The notes: generated by a model not told the origin, from the letters alone. A DNA stretch of 64,000 nucleotides from Streptomyces roseofulvus (GCF_039534915.1 NZ_BAAAWE010000001.1:5022001-5086000); one strand, 5' to 3'; counted from the first letter of the stretch, positions 7,855 to 15,530 are shown. A program made the numbers and translations.

Positions 7855-8436
7855 GTGGGGACCGTAACGCTCGGCGTTTCGATCGCGGTCCCGGAGCCTC
7901 ACGGCAGCCTGCTCCAGGAGCGGCGCGCGGGCTTCGGGGATCCCGCCGCGCACGCCATCCCCACCCACGTCACCCTCGTCCCGCCCACCGAGGTCGACCA
8001 GGACCGGCTGCCGGAGATCGAGGCGCACCTCGCCGACGTCGCCGCCGACTGCCTCCCCTTCGCGATCCGGCTGAGCGGCACCGGCACCTTCCGCCCGCTC
8101 TCCCCGGTGGTGTTCGTCACCCTCGCCGAGGGCGCGGCCGGCTGCGACCGGCTCCAGGCCCGCCTCCGCGCGGAGGCCGGCCCGCTCGTCCGCGAGCTCC
8201 AGTTCCCGTACCACCCGCACGTCACCGTCGCCCACGGCATCGCCGAGGAGGCCATGGACCGGGCGTACGAGGAACTGGCCGACTACGAGGCCGCCTGGAC
8301 CTGCGCCTCCTTCGCGCTCTACGAGCAGGGCGCGGACGGCGTCTGGCGGAAGCTGTGCGACTACGAGTTCGGCAGCGGCCGCCCCGTCTCCGCCGTCCCC
8401 TCCCAGGGCGGCGCCCCGGTCCGTACGACCTCCTGA
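7855..8436 (+). CDS. 2'-5' RNA ligase family (2H phosphoesterase) protein
   Basis: 193 residues with the two HxT motifs that define the 2H superfamily: THVTLV near residue 38 and PHVTVAHG near residue 124. The family includes LigT-type cyclic phosphodiesterases and tRNA-splicing ligases acting on 2',3'- or 2',5'-phosphodiester ends; the actual substrate here is unknown. GTG 7855 is preceded by GGAGGA with good spacing. It is separated from trpS by a small hairpin, so it may be transcribed independently. The C-terminal 40 residues are lower in complexity. Confidence 0.85.
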   Translation: MGTVTLGVSIAVPEPHGSLLQERRAGFGDPAAHAIPTHVTLVPPTEVDQDRLPEIEAHLADVAADCLPFAIRLSGTGTFRPLSPVVFVTLAEGAAGCDRLQARLRAEAGPLVRELQFPYHPHVTVAHGIAEEAMDRAYEELADYEAAWTCASFALYEQGADGVWRKLCDYEFGSGRPVSAVPSQGGAPVRTTS

Positions 8437-8446
8437 GGCCGTACGG

Positions 8447-9202
8447 TCACACCGGCAGCCGCCGGTGCAGCGGCCGCGGCACGTGCCGCAGCGCCGACGC
8501 CACGAGCCGCAGCGGCCCCGGCACCCACACCGTCTCCGAGCGCCGCCGCAGCCCCAGCTCGATCGCGCCCGCCACCGCCTCCGGCGTCGTCGCCAGCGGC
8601 GCCTCCGGCCGCCCCGCCGTCCGCTCCGAGCGCACGAAACCGGGCCGCACCACCATCACGTGCACCCCCGTCCCGTGCAGCGCGTCCCCCAGACCCTGCG
8701 CGAAGACGTCGAGCCCCGCCTTCGACGAGCCGTAGATGAAGTCGGCCCGCCGCCCCCGCTCGCCCGCCACCGACGACAGCACCACCAGCGACCCGTGCCC
8801 CTGCGCCTGGAGCGCGCCCGCGCACACCAGCGCCGCCGAGACGGCGCCCGTGTAGTTGGTCTGCGCGACCCGCACCGCCGCGGCCGGATCGGACTCGTCG
8901 CGCGCCTGGTCGCCGGGGACCCCGAAGGCCAGCAGCACCAGGTCGACGTCGCCCTCGGCGAAGACCCGCCCGAGCCGCTCCGCGTGGACGTCCGTGTCCA
9001 GCGCGTCGAACGGCACCACGTGCACCTCCGCCCCCAGCGCGCGCAGCGACCCGGCGGCCGCCGCCAGTTCCGGGGAGGGGCGGCCGGCCAGCCAGACCGT
9101 ACGGGTGCGGCGGGCGATCAGCCGGCGCGCGGTGGCCAGCCCGATGGCGGACGTGCCGCCGAGCAGCAGCAGGGACTGAGGGGCACCGAAGGCGTCCTTC
9201 AC
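8447..9202 (-). CDS. DprE2-like short-chain dehydrogenase
   Basis: 251 residues with a Rossmann NAD(P) site (LLLGGTSAIGLATARRL, residues 12-28) and the SDR catalytic set (SS near residue 142, YGSSKAG near residue 156). The N-terminus and GGTSAIG signature are those of decaprenylphospho-ribose 2-epimerase subunit DprE2, the ketoreductase partner of DprE1. The DprE1-like gene lies 22 nt upstream on the same strand, supporting a two-gene operon. In mycobacteria the pair makes decaprenyl-phospho-arabinose; Streptomyces lack arabinogalactan, so the product here is open. GTG 9202 has AGGAG about 9 nt upstream. Confidence 0.82.
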   Translation of the reverse strand: MKDAFGAPQSLLLLGGTSAIGLATARRLIARRTRTVWLAGRPSPELAAAAGSLRALGAEVHVVPFDALDTDVHAERLGRVFAEGDVDLVLLAFGVPGDQARDESDPAAAVRVAQTNYTGAVSAALVCAGALQAQGHGSLVVLSSVAGERGRRADFIYGSSKAGLDVFAQGLGDALHGTGVHVMVVRPGFVRSERTAGRPEAPLATTPEAVAGAIELGLRRRSETVWVPGPLRLVASALRHVPRPLHRRLPV

Positions 9203-9224
9203 GACGCATCACTCCTGATCGTTT

Positions 9225-10520
9225 TCAGAGGCCGAGACGGCGGGAGAGGTCCGAGCGGAACACGGACCCGGGGTCGAGCGCGGCCCGCAGCTCCCGGAAG
9301 GCGGCGAGCCGCGGGTACATCACGGGGAGCAGCACGGGCCGCAGCCGGGCGTCCTCGGCGAGACAGACCCGCCCGCCGGCCGCCGCCACCCGCTCGTCGA
9401 GGACGTCGAGGAACCGCCCGAGGCCACGCGCCCCCGCGGGCACGTCGACGGTCAGACACCAGCCGCGCACCGGGAACGCCAGCGGCCCCGTCCCGTCCGC
9501 GTACACCCGCTCCACGCGCGCGTGCCGGGCACCACGAGCGGGGGAGCGCCGGCCGGCCAGCAGCGCCAGGATCCCGCGCAGCGCCTCCTCGCGGCCCTCC
9601 GGCACGGCGCACCGGTAGCGTACGAAGGCGCCGGCGGAGCCGGGGCCGTACGCCGGGAGCACGCGCGCGCGTACCAGCCCCGGCAACGGCCGCAGCCCAC
9701 CCGTCCCCGCCCCCGGGAGGGACCCCACCCCCAGGAGGGACCCCACCCCCGGGAAGGCCGGCAGCCCCGCGAAGGCCGGCGGGGCCAGCGGCGCGCGGCG
9801 GGCCCGGTGCCCCCGGGGAAGACCGGCGTACGGGACCGGCGCGGCGGTCGCCAGGACGGCGCGGCCCCGCCCGGCGAGCCCGACCCGGGCACGCGCGTAC
9901 GGCTCCCGGGGCGCACCGCCGCCCGTCCAGTGGGCCAGCAGCGCGTCCACGTCCCGGAAACGGGCGGTCCGCTCGCGCAGGTACGCCGTCTCGACCGGCC
10001 GCACCGCCAGCGTCGCCGACAGGACCACCCCGGTCAGACCGAGACCGCCGACCGTCGCGTCGAAGAGCGGCTCACCGCGCCGGACCGTTCTGGACTCCCC
10101 GTCCGCGCAGAGGAGTTCGAGCGCGGCGACCCCCGTCCCGTACCCCGAGGCGATCGCCCCGCCGACCGTCCACGGGCCGGCCCCGGCCCGCGGATGGAGC
10201 CCGAGCGGCAGCAACGCCCGGGCCAGCGCGCCCAGTTCCACACCGGCCTCGCAGACCACCAGGCGCGCCGCCCCGTCCAGGCCGCGGATCCGGTCGAGCG
10301 CGGCCAGGTCCAGGACCGTCCCGCCCGCGTTCTGCGCCGCGTCGCCGCCGGACCGGCCGCGGCCCCGGGCCACCGCACCACGCGGCCCCCGCCGCACGAC
10401 GGCCCCGGCGGCCTCGGCGGCCGAGCGCGGGCGGACCAGCAGCGCGAGCGAGGGAGCGGTGCGCCCGGCGCCCGTGAGGGGCACGAAGTCGTCGTCCAGG
10501 ACGAGGGGTTCGACAGCCAT
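9225..10520 (-). CDS. DprE1-like FAD-linked oxidoreductase
   Basis: 431 residues. The N-terminal FAD domain (PCMH type) includes GRGRSGGDAAQNAGG and the WTVGGAIASGYGTG segment; the C-terminal part ends in LDPGSVFRSDLSRRLGL, typical of DprE1/D-arabinono-lactone oxidase relatives. It should oxidise the 2-hydroxyl of a polyprenyl-phospho-pentose that DprE2 then reduces. A Gly/Ser/Leu/Pro loop in the middle is encoded by a tandem 18-bp repeat (9716-9750). ATG 10520 has no Shine-Dalgarno but a TACGGT box 7 nt upstream (10528-10533), so it is probably leaderless. Confidence 0.82.
   Translation of the reverse strand: MAVEPLVLDDDFVPLTGAGRTAPSLALLVRPRSAAEAAGAVVRRGPRGAVARGRGRSGGDAAQNAGGTVLDLAALDRIRGLDGAARLVVCEAGVELGALARALLPLGLHPRAGAGPWTVGGAIASGYGTGVAALELLCADGESRTVRRGEPLFDATVGGLGLTGVVLSATLAVRPVETAYLRERTARFRDVDALLAHWTGGGAPREPYARARVGLAGRGRAVLATAAPVPYAGLPRGHRARRAPLAPPAFAGLPAFPGVGSLLGVGSLPGAGTGGLRPLPGLVRARVLPAYGPGSAGAFVRYRCAVPEGREEALRGILALLAGRRSPARGARHARVERVYADGTGPLAFPVRGWCLTVDVPAGARGLGRFLDVLDERVAAAGGRVCLAEDARLRPVLLPVMYPRLAAFRELRAALDPGSVFRSDLSRRLGL
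9716..9750 (+). repeat. Tandem 18-bp repeat inside the DprE1-like gene
   Basis: GGAGGGACCCCACCCCC occurs twice head-to-tail, in frame, and encodes two GVGSL-type units. It probably arose by local duplication in a non-conserved loop. Confidence 0.7.
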
Positions 10521-10625
10521 GAGAGTGACCGTATCGCCGTGTCTGTCGCTTATGCCGGTATTGCCGTGTCCCGACGCGCGGTGTCGGTCCCCGCCCGCCG
10601 CCCGCCCCCGGGGGATCCTCGACCC

Positions 10626-11624
10626 ATGGACTGGCTGACCAAGCTCCCCGTCATCGGCCCCTGGGTCGCCCGGCTCATGAAGACCCACGCATGGCGCTCC
10701 TACGAGCGGCTCGACGAGGTGCACTGGAGCAGGCTCGCCGCCGCCATCACCTTCCTCTCCTTCCTCGCCCTCTTCCCGCTCATCACCGTCGCCGCCGCCA
10801 TCGGCGCCGCACTGCTCACCGACGACCAGCTCGCCCGCATCGAGGAGAAGCTCTCCGACCAGGTCCCCGGCATCTCCGACCAGCTCGACATCGGCGGACT
10901 CGTCGCCAACGCCGGCACCGTCGGACTCGTCGCCGGCGCCCTGCTGCTCTTCACCGGCATCGGCTGGATCGGCTCGATGCGGGACTGCCTCCGCGCGGTC
11001 TGGGGCCTCGACGACGCCGACGAGGGCAACCCGGTGCTCCGCAAGGGCAAGGACGCCGTCATCCTCGTCGGCCTCGGCGCCGTCGCCCTCTGCTCCCTCG
11101 CCGCCTCCTGGCTCGGCTCCACCGCCGTCGGCTGGAGCGCCGACCGGCTCGGCATCTCCGGCGGCGGCGCCGGCGGCGTCCTGCTCCAGGGCGCGGCCGT
11201 GCTCGTCGCGATGGCCGCCGACTTCCTGATCCTGCTCTACGTCCTCAAGCCGCTGCCGGGCGTCGACCCGCCGCGCCGCCGGCTCGTGGTCGCCGCGCTG
11301 ATCGCCGCGGCCGGCTTCGAACTCCTGAAACTGCTGCTCGGCGGCTACATGCGGGAGGTCGCGGCGAAGTCGATGTACGGCGCCTTCGGCGTGCCGGTGG
11401 CGCTGCTCCTCTGGATCAACTTCACCGCGAAACTCCTGCTGTTCTGCTCCGCCTGGACGGCGGTGGGGTCACTCCCCCCGACCGCTACGAAGCCAGATCC
11501 GACTCCGGCTTCGACGCCGACTCCGACCCCGGCTCAGGAGCCGGATCGGCGGCCCCGGAACGAGGACGGGAACGGGGCCGGCGAAGACGGCCCCCGCCGT
11601 CCGCCGCGGGCCAGCGGCGATTGA
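10626..11624 (+). CDS. YihY/BrkB-family inner membrane protein
   Basis: 332 residues with about six membrane helices, and the family hallmarks SRLAAAITFLSFLALFPLITV near the N-terminus and GAFGVPVALLLWINFTAKLLLF near the end. YihY proteins were formerly called RNase BN; that assignment was corrected and their function is unknown, with a transport or envelope role suspected. After the last helix there is a Pro/Thr/Glu-rich cytoplasmic tail of about 45 residues. The DNA for that tail overlaps the convergent carboxypeptidase gene by 140 nt. Confidence 0.88.
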   Translation: MDWLTKLPVIGPWVARLMKTHAWRSYERLDEVHWSRLAAAITFLSFLALFPLITVAAAIGAALLTDDQLARIEEKLSDQVPGISDQLDIGGLVANAGTVGLVAGALLLFTGIGWIGSMRDCLRAVWGLDDADEGNPVLRKGKDAVILVGLGAVALCSLAASWLGSTAVGWSADRLGISGGGAGGVLLQGAAVLVAMAADFLILLYVLKPLPGVDPPRRRLVVAALIAAAGFELLKLLLGGYMREVAAKSMYGAFGVPVALLLWINFTAKLLLFCSAWTAVGSLPPTATKPDPTPASTPTPTPAQEPDRRPRNEDGNGAGEDGPRRPPRASGD

Positions 11625-12858
11625 CCAGGAAGACCGCGGCCGCGACCAGCACCAGCACCCCGCCGGCGATGGCGAGCGCGATCCCCACCCCGCCCGAGCC
11701 CTCCTCGGAGGCGGCCGCGACGGCCGGCCCGCCCGTCTCCGGAAGCTCCTTGCCCGGCGCGGGCGCGCCCGACTCCGTACCGCCCACCGGACGGGCCGAC
11801 GGACGCGCGTCCTTCGGCGGCACCAGCTCACCCACCGGCGTCACCTTCCCGGACGCCGCGAACCCCCAGTCCAGCAGCCGCGCGGCCTCCTTGTAGACCG
11901 CGTGCTGCTCCTTCGACGAGGGGTTCATGACCGTCACCAGCAGCACCCGCCCGTTCCGCTCGGCGACTCCGGTGAAGGTGGCGCCCGCGTGCGTGGTGTT
12001 GCCGTTCTTCACACCGGCGATGCCGGGGTACGGGGCGATGCCGAAGTCGCCGGTCAGCAGCCGGTTGGTGTTCTGGATCTCGAAGGTCTCGCGCTTCTTG
12101 CCCGGCTTCGCCTCGCCGGGGAAGGCCGCGCGCGGGGTCGCCGCGTACTCCCGGAACTCCGCCTTCTGCATGCCGCTGCGGGCGATCAGCGTCAGGTCGT
12201 ACGCCGACGAGACCTGCCCCGGGGCGTCGTAGCCGTCCGGCGACTTCACGTGGGTGTCGAGCGCCTGGAGCTCGGCCGCGTGCGCGTTCATCTCGGCCAC
12301 GGTCTTCGTCAGGCCCTGGTTCATCTGCGTCAGGACGTGCACGGCGTCGTTCCCGGAGCGCAGGAAGACCCCCAGCCACAGGTCCCGGACCGTGTAGGTC
12401 TGCTTCTCCTTTATCCCGACGAGGCTGGAGCCCTCGCCGAGCCCGGCCAGGTCCTGCGCGGTGACCAGGTGGGTCTGCTTCCGGTCCTTGAACTTCGGCA
12501 GCAGCGTGTCCGCGAAGAGCATCTTCAGCGTGGACGCGGGCGCGAGCCGCCAGTGCGCGTTGTGCGAGGCCAGCACCGCGCCGCTCTCCGCGTCCGCCAC
12601 GATCCACGACCGCGCCGACAGCTCCTTCGGCAGCACCGGCGCCCCGGTCCCCAGCTTCACCTGGGTCCCCGGCAGCCCCAGCAGCACCCCGCCGACCGAC
12701 GACATGTTCGCCGGCGGCTTCGGCTGCGCCGAGGCCGTGGCCGTCGCCGTACCCCCCGGTTTCACCGGCTCGTCCGCCCGAGCGGGCCCGGCGGCGATCG
12801 CGAGCGGAAGCAACAGCGCGGCGGCGACCGCACCAGCGGCCTTCTTCGAAGCAGACAC
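11485..12858 (-). CDS. D-alanyl-D-alanine carboxypeptidase (low-mass PBP)
   Basis: 457 residues. A signal peptide (hydrophobic segment ending near ARADEP) leads into a penicillin-binding domain with the S-x-x-K nucleophile ASTLK, the SGN motif (RSGNDAVH) and VKNGN in the place of KTG. It trims the terminal D-Ala of peptidoglycan stem peptides outside the membrane. Near the C-terminus a Pro-rich linker contains LPETG, followed by a membrane helix, two Arg and a tail of about 45 residues. GTG 12858 has no Shine-Dalgarno but TACGTT 7 nt upstream, so it is probably leaderless. Its 3' end overlaps the BrkB gene by 140 nt. Confidence 0.92.
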   Translation of the reverse strand: MSASKKAAGAVAAALLLPLAIAAGPARADEPVKPGGTATATASAQPKPPANMSSVGGVLLGLPGTQVKLGTGAPVLPKELSARSWIVADAESGAVLASHNAHWRLAPASTLKMLFADTLLPKFKDRKQTHLVTAQDLAGLGEGSSLVGIKEKQTYTVRDLWLGVFLRSGNDAVHVLTQMNQGLTKTVAEMNAHAAELQALDTHVKSPDGYDAPGQVSSAYDLTLIARSGMQKAEFREYAATPRAAFPGEAKPGKKRETFEIQNTNRLLTGDFGIAPYPGIAGVKNGNTTHAGATFTGVAERNGRVLLVTVMNPSSKEQHAVYKEAARLLDWGFAASGKVTPVGELVPPKDARPSARPVGGTESGAPAPGKELPETGGPAVAAASEEGSGGVGIALAIAGGVLVLVAAAVFLVNRRWPAADGGGRLRRPRSRPRSGAADPAPEPGSESASKPESDLAS

Positions 12859-12955
12859 GACCGAGAACGTACAGGCACCGCCCCCCGATCCGAACCCCGC
12901 GGTCCCCTTCCCCCGCCCCCGTCCACCCGGACGCAGGCCCCCGGGCACGGACGGC

Positions 12956-12961
12956 GATACT
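12956..12961 (+). promoter_or_regulatory. Probable -10 box of the disrupted membrane-protein gene
   Basis: GATACT lies 6 nt before ATG 12968, and no Shine-Dalgarno is present, so the host gene was probably leaderless. The same CGATACTG octamer recurs upstream of the element-borne copy near 15450. In the integrated state this promoter points into the integrase gene. Confidence 0.5.
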
Positions 12962-12967
12962 GAGCCC

Positions 12968-13018
12968 ATGAAGCTCAGCCGCCGCGTCTCCTGGTTCCTG
13001 CTCGCGTTCGGAGTCTGG
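12968..13018 (+). repeat. Inverted repeat shared with 15368-15418
   Basis: The first 51 nt of the split host gene match the start of the element-borne copy at 50 positions, in opposite orientation. Recombination between them would invert the DNA between, including the integrase. Confidence 0.85.
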
Positions 13019-13029
13019 AGCTGGTTCAT

Positions 13030-13042
13030 GTGGATCACTTTC
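13030..13042 (+). other. attL core of the integrative element
   Basis: GTGGATCACTTTC is shared exactly with 15518-15530. Left of it is host gene sequence; right of it is element sequence carrying the inverted arm AGCTAACC (13050-13057). The TGGATCACT part agrees with the phiBT1 att core as I remember it. Confidence 0.88.
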
Positions 13043-13096
13043 TATATGTAGCTAACCGGTAGGGCTTCAACGACAGGAAAGAGCAGGTGAGAGACC

Positions 13097-14893
13097 TTGA
13101 CCCCCTTCGTTTCGCCCGTGGGAGCCGAGCAACTGGACACCGTGCGGGTGGCCGTCTACGCCCGGCAGTCCAAGGCGCGCCCCGACTCCTCCGAGGCGTC
13201 GCCGGAAGCCCAGGTGGCAGCCGGTGAGGCGCTGGCGGCGAGCCGGGGGTGGAAGGTGATTCACACGTTCAAAGACGTCGGTCGGTCCGGTTGGGATCCC
13301 CACGCCATCCGCCCGGGGTTCGAAGACCTCATGTCGGCTGTCCGCGCGGGCGAGGTCGACGTGGTGGTGGTCAACGAACTGTCGCGGCTGACCCGCAAGG
13401 GCGCGCATGACGCGTTGGAGATCGACAAGGAGTTCAAGAAGTACGGGGTCCGTTTCGTCTCGGTCCTCGAACCGTTCCTCGACACCTCGAACCCGATCGG
13501 CGTCGCGATCTTCGCGCTGATCGCCGCACTGGCGAAGCAGGACAGCGACATCAAGGCGGAGCGCCTGCGCGGAGCCAAGGACGAGATCAGGGCGGTCGGC
13601 GGCCGGCACTCCAGCTCGGCGCCCTACGGCATGCGGGCGGTGCGCGAGAAGATCGGCAACCTTGTCGTTTCCGTCCTTGAGCCGGACGAGGACAATCCCG
13701 GCCACGTTGCGATCGTCGAGCGCATGGTGGAGATGTCGTTCGCCGGAATCTCCGACAACAAGATCGCGGCGACGCTGGAATCGGAGGACGTACCGGCGCC
13801 CGGCGAGGCCGAGCGACGTGCCACCGAGAAGCGGATGGAGTCCATCAAGAAGCGCCGCGTGTCGAAGGGGGACAGCCCGATCCGCTGGCGAGCCCAGACA
13901 GTGCGCTGGATCCTTTCCCACCCGGCCATCGGTGGCTTCGCCAGCGAGCGCGTGAAGCGCGGCAAGGCGTACGTGAACGTGATCGCTCGGAATGAGGGCG
14001 GGGCACCCCTGACGCCTCACCGTGGCGTCGTCCCGGGGGCCAAGTGGTGGGAACTCCAGGAGCAGCGCAGCAAGCGCAACAAGACCAACCGGCAACCGGG
14101 CGGAGAGGCCACACCCACGCTCCTGAGCGGCTGGCGCTTCACCACCTGCGGAATCTGCACGGGATCCATGGGGCAGAGCAAGAACAACGGCGGACAGGAC
14201 TACTACATGTGCGCCAACCCCAAGGGGCATGGCGGCCTGAGCATCAAGCGCAAGGACGCAGACGACTACGTGGCCGGGCGCGTCTGGGCACGCCTTGCCG
14301 CAGTAGACATGGACGACGAAGAGGACAGGGAATGGGTGGCCGAGGCCGCCCTTCGATTCGCGCTACGGCGTGACCTGTCCGGAGTCCAGGAGGAGATCCG
14401 TGAGACGACGGCGCATCTCGATCACGTGCGGAACTCCATCGCCGAACTCCAGGCCGACCGCAAGGCAGGCCTCTACCGAGGACGCGAAGAGCTGGCCATG
14501 TGGCGCGCGACGATGGCGCAGTACCGGACCTTCGAGGACCAGTGCACAGCCACGTTGGAAGAGCTGAACAAGAAGACGACCGCAGCGATTGAGGTGCCGT
14601 CGGAATGGTTCGAACCGGGGAAGGACCCGTTGGGCCCTGAGTCCCCTTGGGCGGCGTGGGACGTGTTCAAGCGCCGCGAGTTCCTCGATCTCTTCGTCGA
14701 GGGCGTCTCCGTCGGCCCCGGCCGGGACCCCGAGACCCGGAAGTACATCGCCGTCGAGGATCGGGTGACACTCAACTGGCGTCGTCTTGAGTCGGGTGAG
14801 GACCACGAGGACGACGAAGAGACCCTGGCCGCCACACGAGGCCGACCAGCGGGCGAAGCCATGACGGTTCAGACTGTTAGTGGGCGGACCTGA
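13097..14893 (+). CDS. int: Large serine integrase of the phiBT1 type
   Basis: About 598 residues. The N-terminal resolvase domain contains YARQSK with the nucleophilic Ser near residue 25, then DVGRSGWDP, VVVNELSRLTRKGAHDALEI and VSVLEPFLDTS. A recombinase domain follows, then a zinc-ribbon region (TCGICTGSMGQ and YMCANPKGHGG) and a C-terminal coiled-coil segment (about residues 440-500). Long stretches match phiBT1 integrase from memory, consistent with integration into the phiBT1 target gene. TTG 13097 gives an N-terminus (TPFVSP) resembling phiBT1 Int; GTG 13118 is the alternative. In the integrated state it lies 45 nt behind the truncated host ORF and may use that promoter. Confidence 0.93.
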   Translation: MTPFVSPVGAEQLDTVRVAVYARQSKARPDSSEASPEAQVAAGEALAASRGWKVIHTFKDVGRSGWDPHAIRPGFEDLMSAVRAGEVDVVVVNELSRLTRKGAHDALEIDKEFKKYGVRFVSVLEPFLDTSNPIGVAIFALIAALAKQDSDIKAERLRGAKDEIRAVGGRHSSSAPYGMRAVREKIGNLVVSVLEPDEDNPGHVAIVERMVEMSFAGISDNKIAATLESEDVPAPGEAERRATEKRMESIKKRRVSKGDSPIRWRAQTVRWILSHPAIGGFASERVKRGKAYVNVIARNEGGAPLTPHRGVVPGAKWWELQEQRSKRNKTNRQPGGEATPTLLSGWRFTTCGICTGSMGQSKNNGGQDYYMCANPKGHGGLSIKRKDADDYVAGRVWARLAAVDMDDEEDREWVAEAALRFALRRDLSGVQEEIRETTAHLDHVRNSIAELQADRKAGLYRGREELAMWRATMAQYRTFEDQCTATLEELNKKTTAAIEVPSEWFEPGKDPLGPESPWAAWDVFKRREFLDLFVEGVSVGPGRDPETRKYIAVEDRVTLNWRRLESGEDHEDDEETLAATRGRPAGEAMTVQTVSGRT

Positions 14894-14945
14894 GCGCCGC
14901 CATCAAGGCCGGAGAGCACGACCTGAGCGTGTGAGAGAAGGCTCC

Positions 14946-15116
14946 GTGGGCCGGTGCCCGCGCTGCTTCGACGAGTGCCCCAGTGGTCCCGAGAACGGGT
15001 TGTCGTGGTGCGCGCAGTGCGGGGCGTACTTCGGTCTCACGCCGCCCGCCTGCCGGGAACTGCGGTGGTCGCGCAACGCTGCCACTCGTCAGCCGATCCG
15101 GCGGCGCGGGCACTGA
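14946..15116 (+). CDS. Small element-encoded protein with a possible zinc ribbon
   Basis: 56 residues. Two Cys pairs, CPRC near the N-terminus and CAQC about 20 residues later, suggest a small zinc-binding fold, followed by an Arg-rich C-terminus. GTG 14946 has AGAAGG a few nt upstream; GTGs at 14931 and 14880 are in frame, and the last would overlap the integrase stop. I do not recognise the family. Its position next to the integrase makes a role in regulating or directing recombination possible, but nothing in the sequence shows it. Confidence 0.5.
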   Translation: MGRCPRCFDECPSGPENGLSWCAQCGAYFGLTPPACRELRWSRNAATRQPIRRRGH

Positions 15117-15178
15117 GCGGGGTGACTCCCCGGCAGCCCCGTCCGTGCGCTTCCCCCCGTAGGGCGTGGGCGGGGCTT

Positions 15179-15418
15179 CTACTTGCCCGCGTTCGCCCGT
15201 ACGCCCCTCAGCCCGATCACGCCGACGGCCGTCCCTAGGATGAACGACGTGACAGCCAGGGCGAGGTGGACCCAGAAGTACGCCGTCGGGTTGCCCGCGT
15301 CGTCGAACGCGAGGCCGCTCCCGTCCTTCCAGAGGTTCTTCGCGAAGGTCACCCAGATCACCCAAGACCAGACGCCGAACGCGAGCAGGAACCAGGAGAC
15401 GCGGCGGCTGAGCTTCAT
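15179..15418 (-). CDS. Element-borne intact copy of the disrupted small membrane protein
   Basis: 79 residues, two predicted membrane helices (residues 8-25 and about 50-72) joined by a loop with DGSGLAFDDAGNPTAYFW. It matches the split host gene along its full length, with about a dozen substitutions and a different C-terminus (RANAGK versus RASRRSSD). The first 44 nt are identical to the host gene. At the place corresponding to the att core the codons are changed (TGGGTGACCTTC versus TGGATCACTTTC). GGAGGA precedes ATG 15418 by about 7 nt. It most likely replaces the function lost on integration. The biochemical role of the protein is unknown. Confidence 0.9.
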   Translation of the reverse strand: MKLSRRVSWFLLAFGVWSWVIWVTFAKNLWKDGSGLAFDDAGNPTAYFWVHLALAVTSFILGTAVGVIGLRGVRANAGK

Positions 15419-15517
15419 GGGGTGTCCTCCGGGGTGGGGTGGCCGTGCCCTGCCAGTATCGAACGGGTCTGCGGTGATCTTGCGGCTGGGTCTCTGTACG
15501 CTAGTGGTTAGCTGCTC

Positions 15518-15530
15518 GTGGATCACTTTC
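15518..15530 (+). other. attR core of the integrative element
   Basis: Exact copy of the attL core. Element sequence on its left carries the arm GGTTAGCT (15506-15513), the inverted partner of AGCTAACC at attL; host gene sequence resumes on its right. Confidence 0.88.

Larger units (their letters stand above)
12968..13051 (+). pseudogene. 5' fragment of the small membrane-protein gene split by the element
   Basis: The first 25 codons (MKLSRRVSWFLLAFGVWSW then FMWITF) match the N-terminus of a conserved membrane protein of about 80 residues. At the attL core the frame runs into element DNA, which adds Tyr-Met and a stop. The rest of the gene is found at 15519-15701. As I recall, this gene (SCO4848 in S. 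coelicolor) is the attB site of phage phiBT1. The 27-residue product would lack the second membrane helix and is unlikely to work. Confidence 0.9.
13030..15530. mobile_element. 2.49-kb phiBT1-type serine-integrase element with a rescue gene
   Basis: The element is bounded by two 13-bp att cores (13030-13042 and 15518-15530); one unit is 2,488 bp. It carries a large serine integrase, a small putative zinc-ribbon ORF and a complete, diverged copy of the very gene it splits. There are no structural phage genes, replication gene or transfer gene. It is either a minimal integrative cassette or a remnant left by internal deletion of a prophage. Host arms join perfectly across it: the split gene reads through without gap or frameshift if the element and one core are removed. 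Codon choice in the integrase is less GC-extreme than in its neighbours, as expected of acquired DNA. Confidence 0.85.

Noticed and set aside
9880..9910. Additional CACGCGCGTAC resemblance to the nucleoside-regulon motif
   Set aside because: It lies inside the DprE1-like coding region, lacks the full palindrome and is explained by codon content.
13030..15530. Complete prophage or conjugative element
   Set aside because: The span between the att cores is only 2.5 kb and holds no structural, replication or transfer genes, so a small element or remnant is the supported reading.
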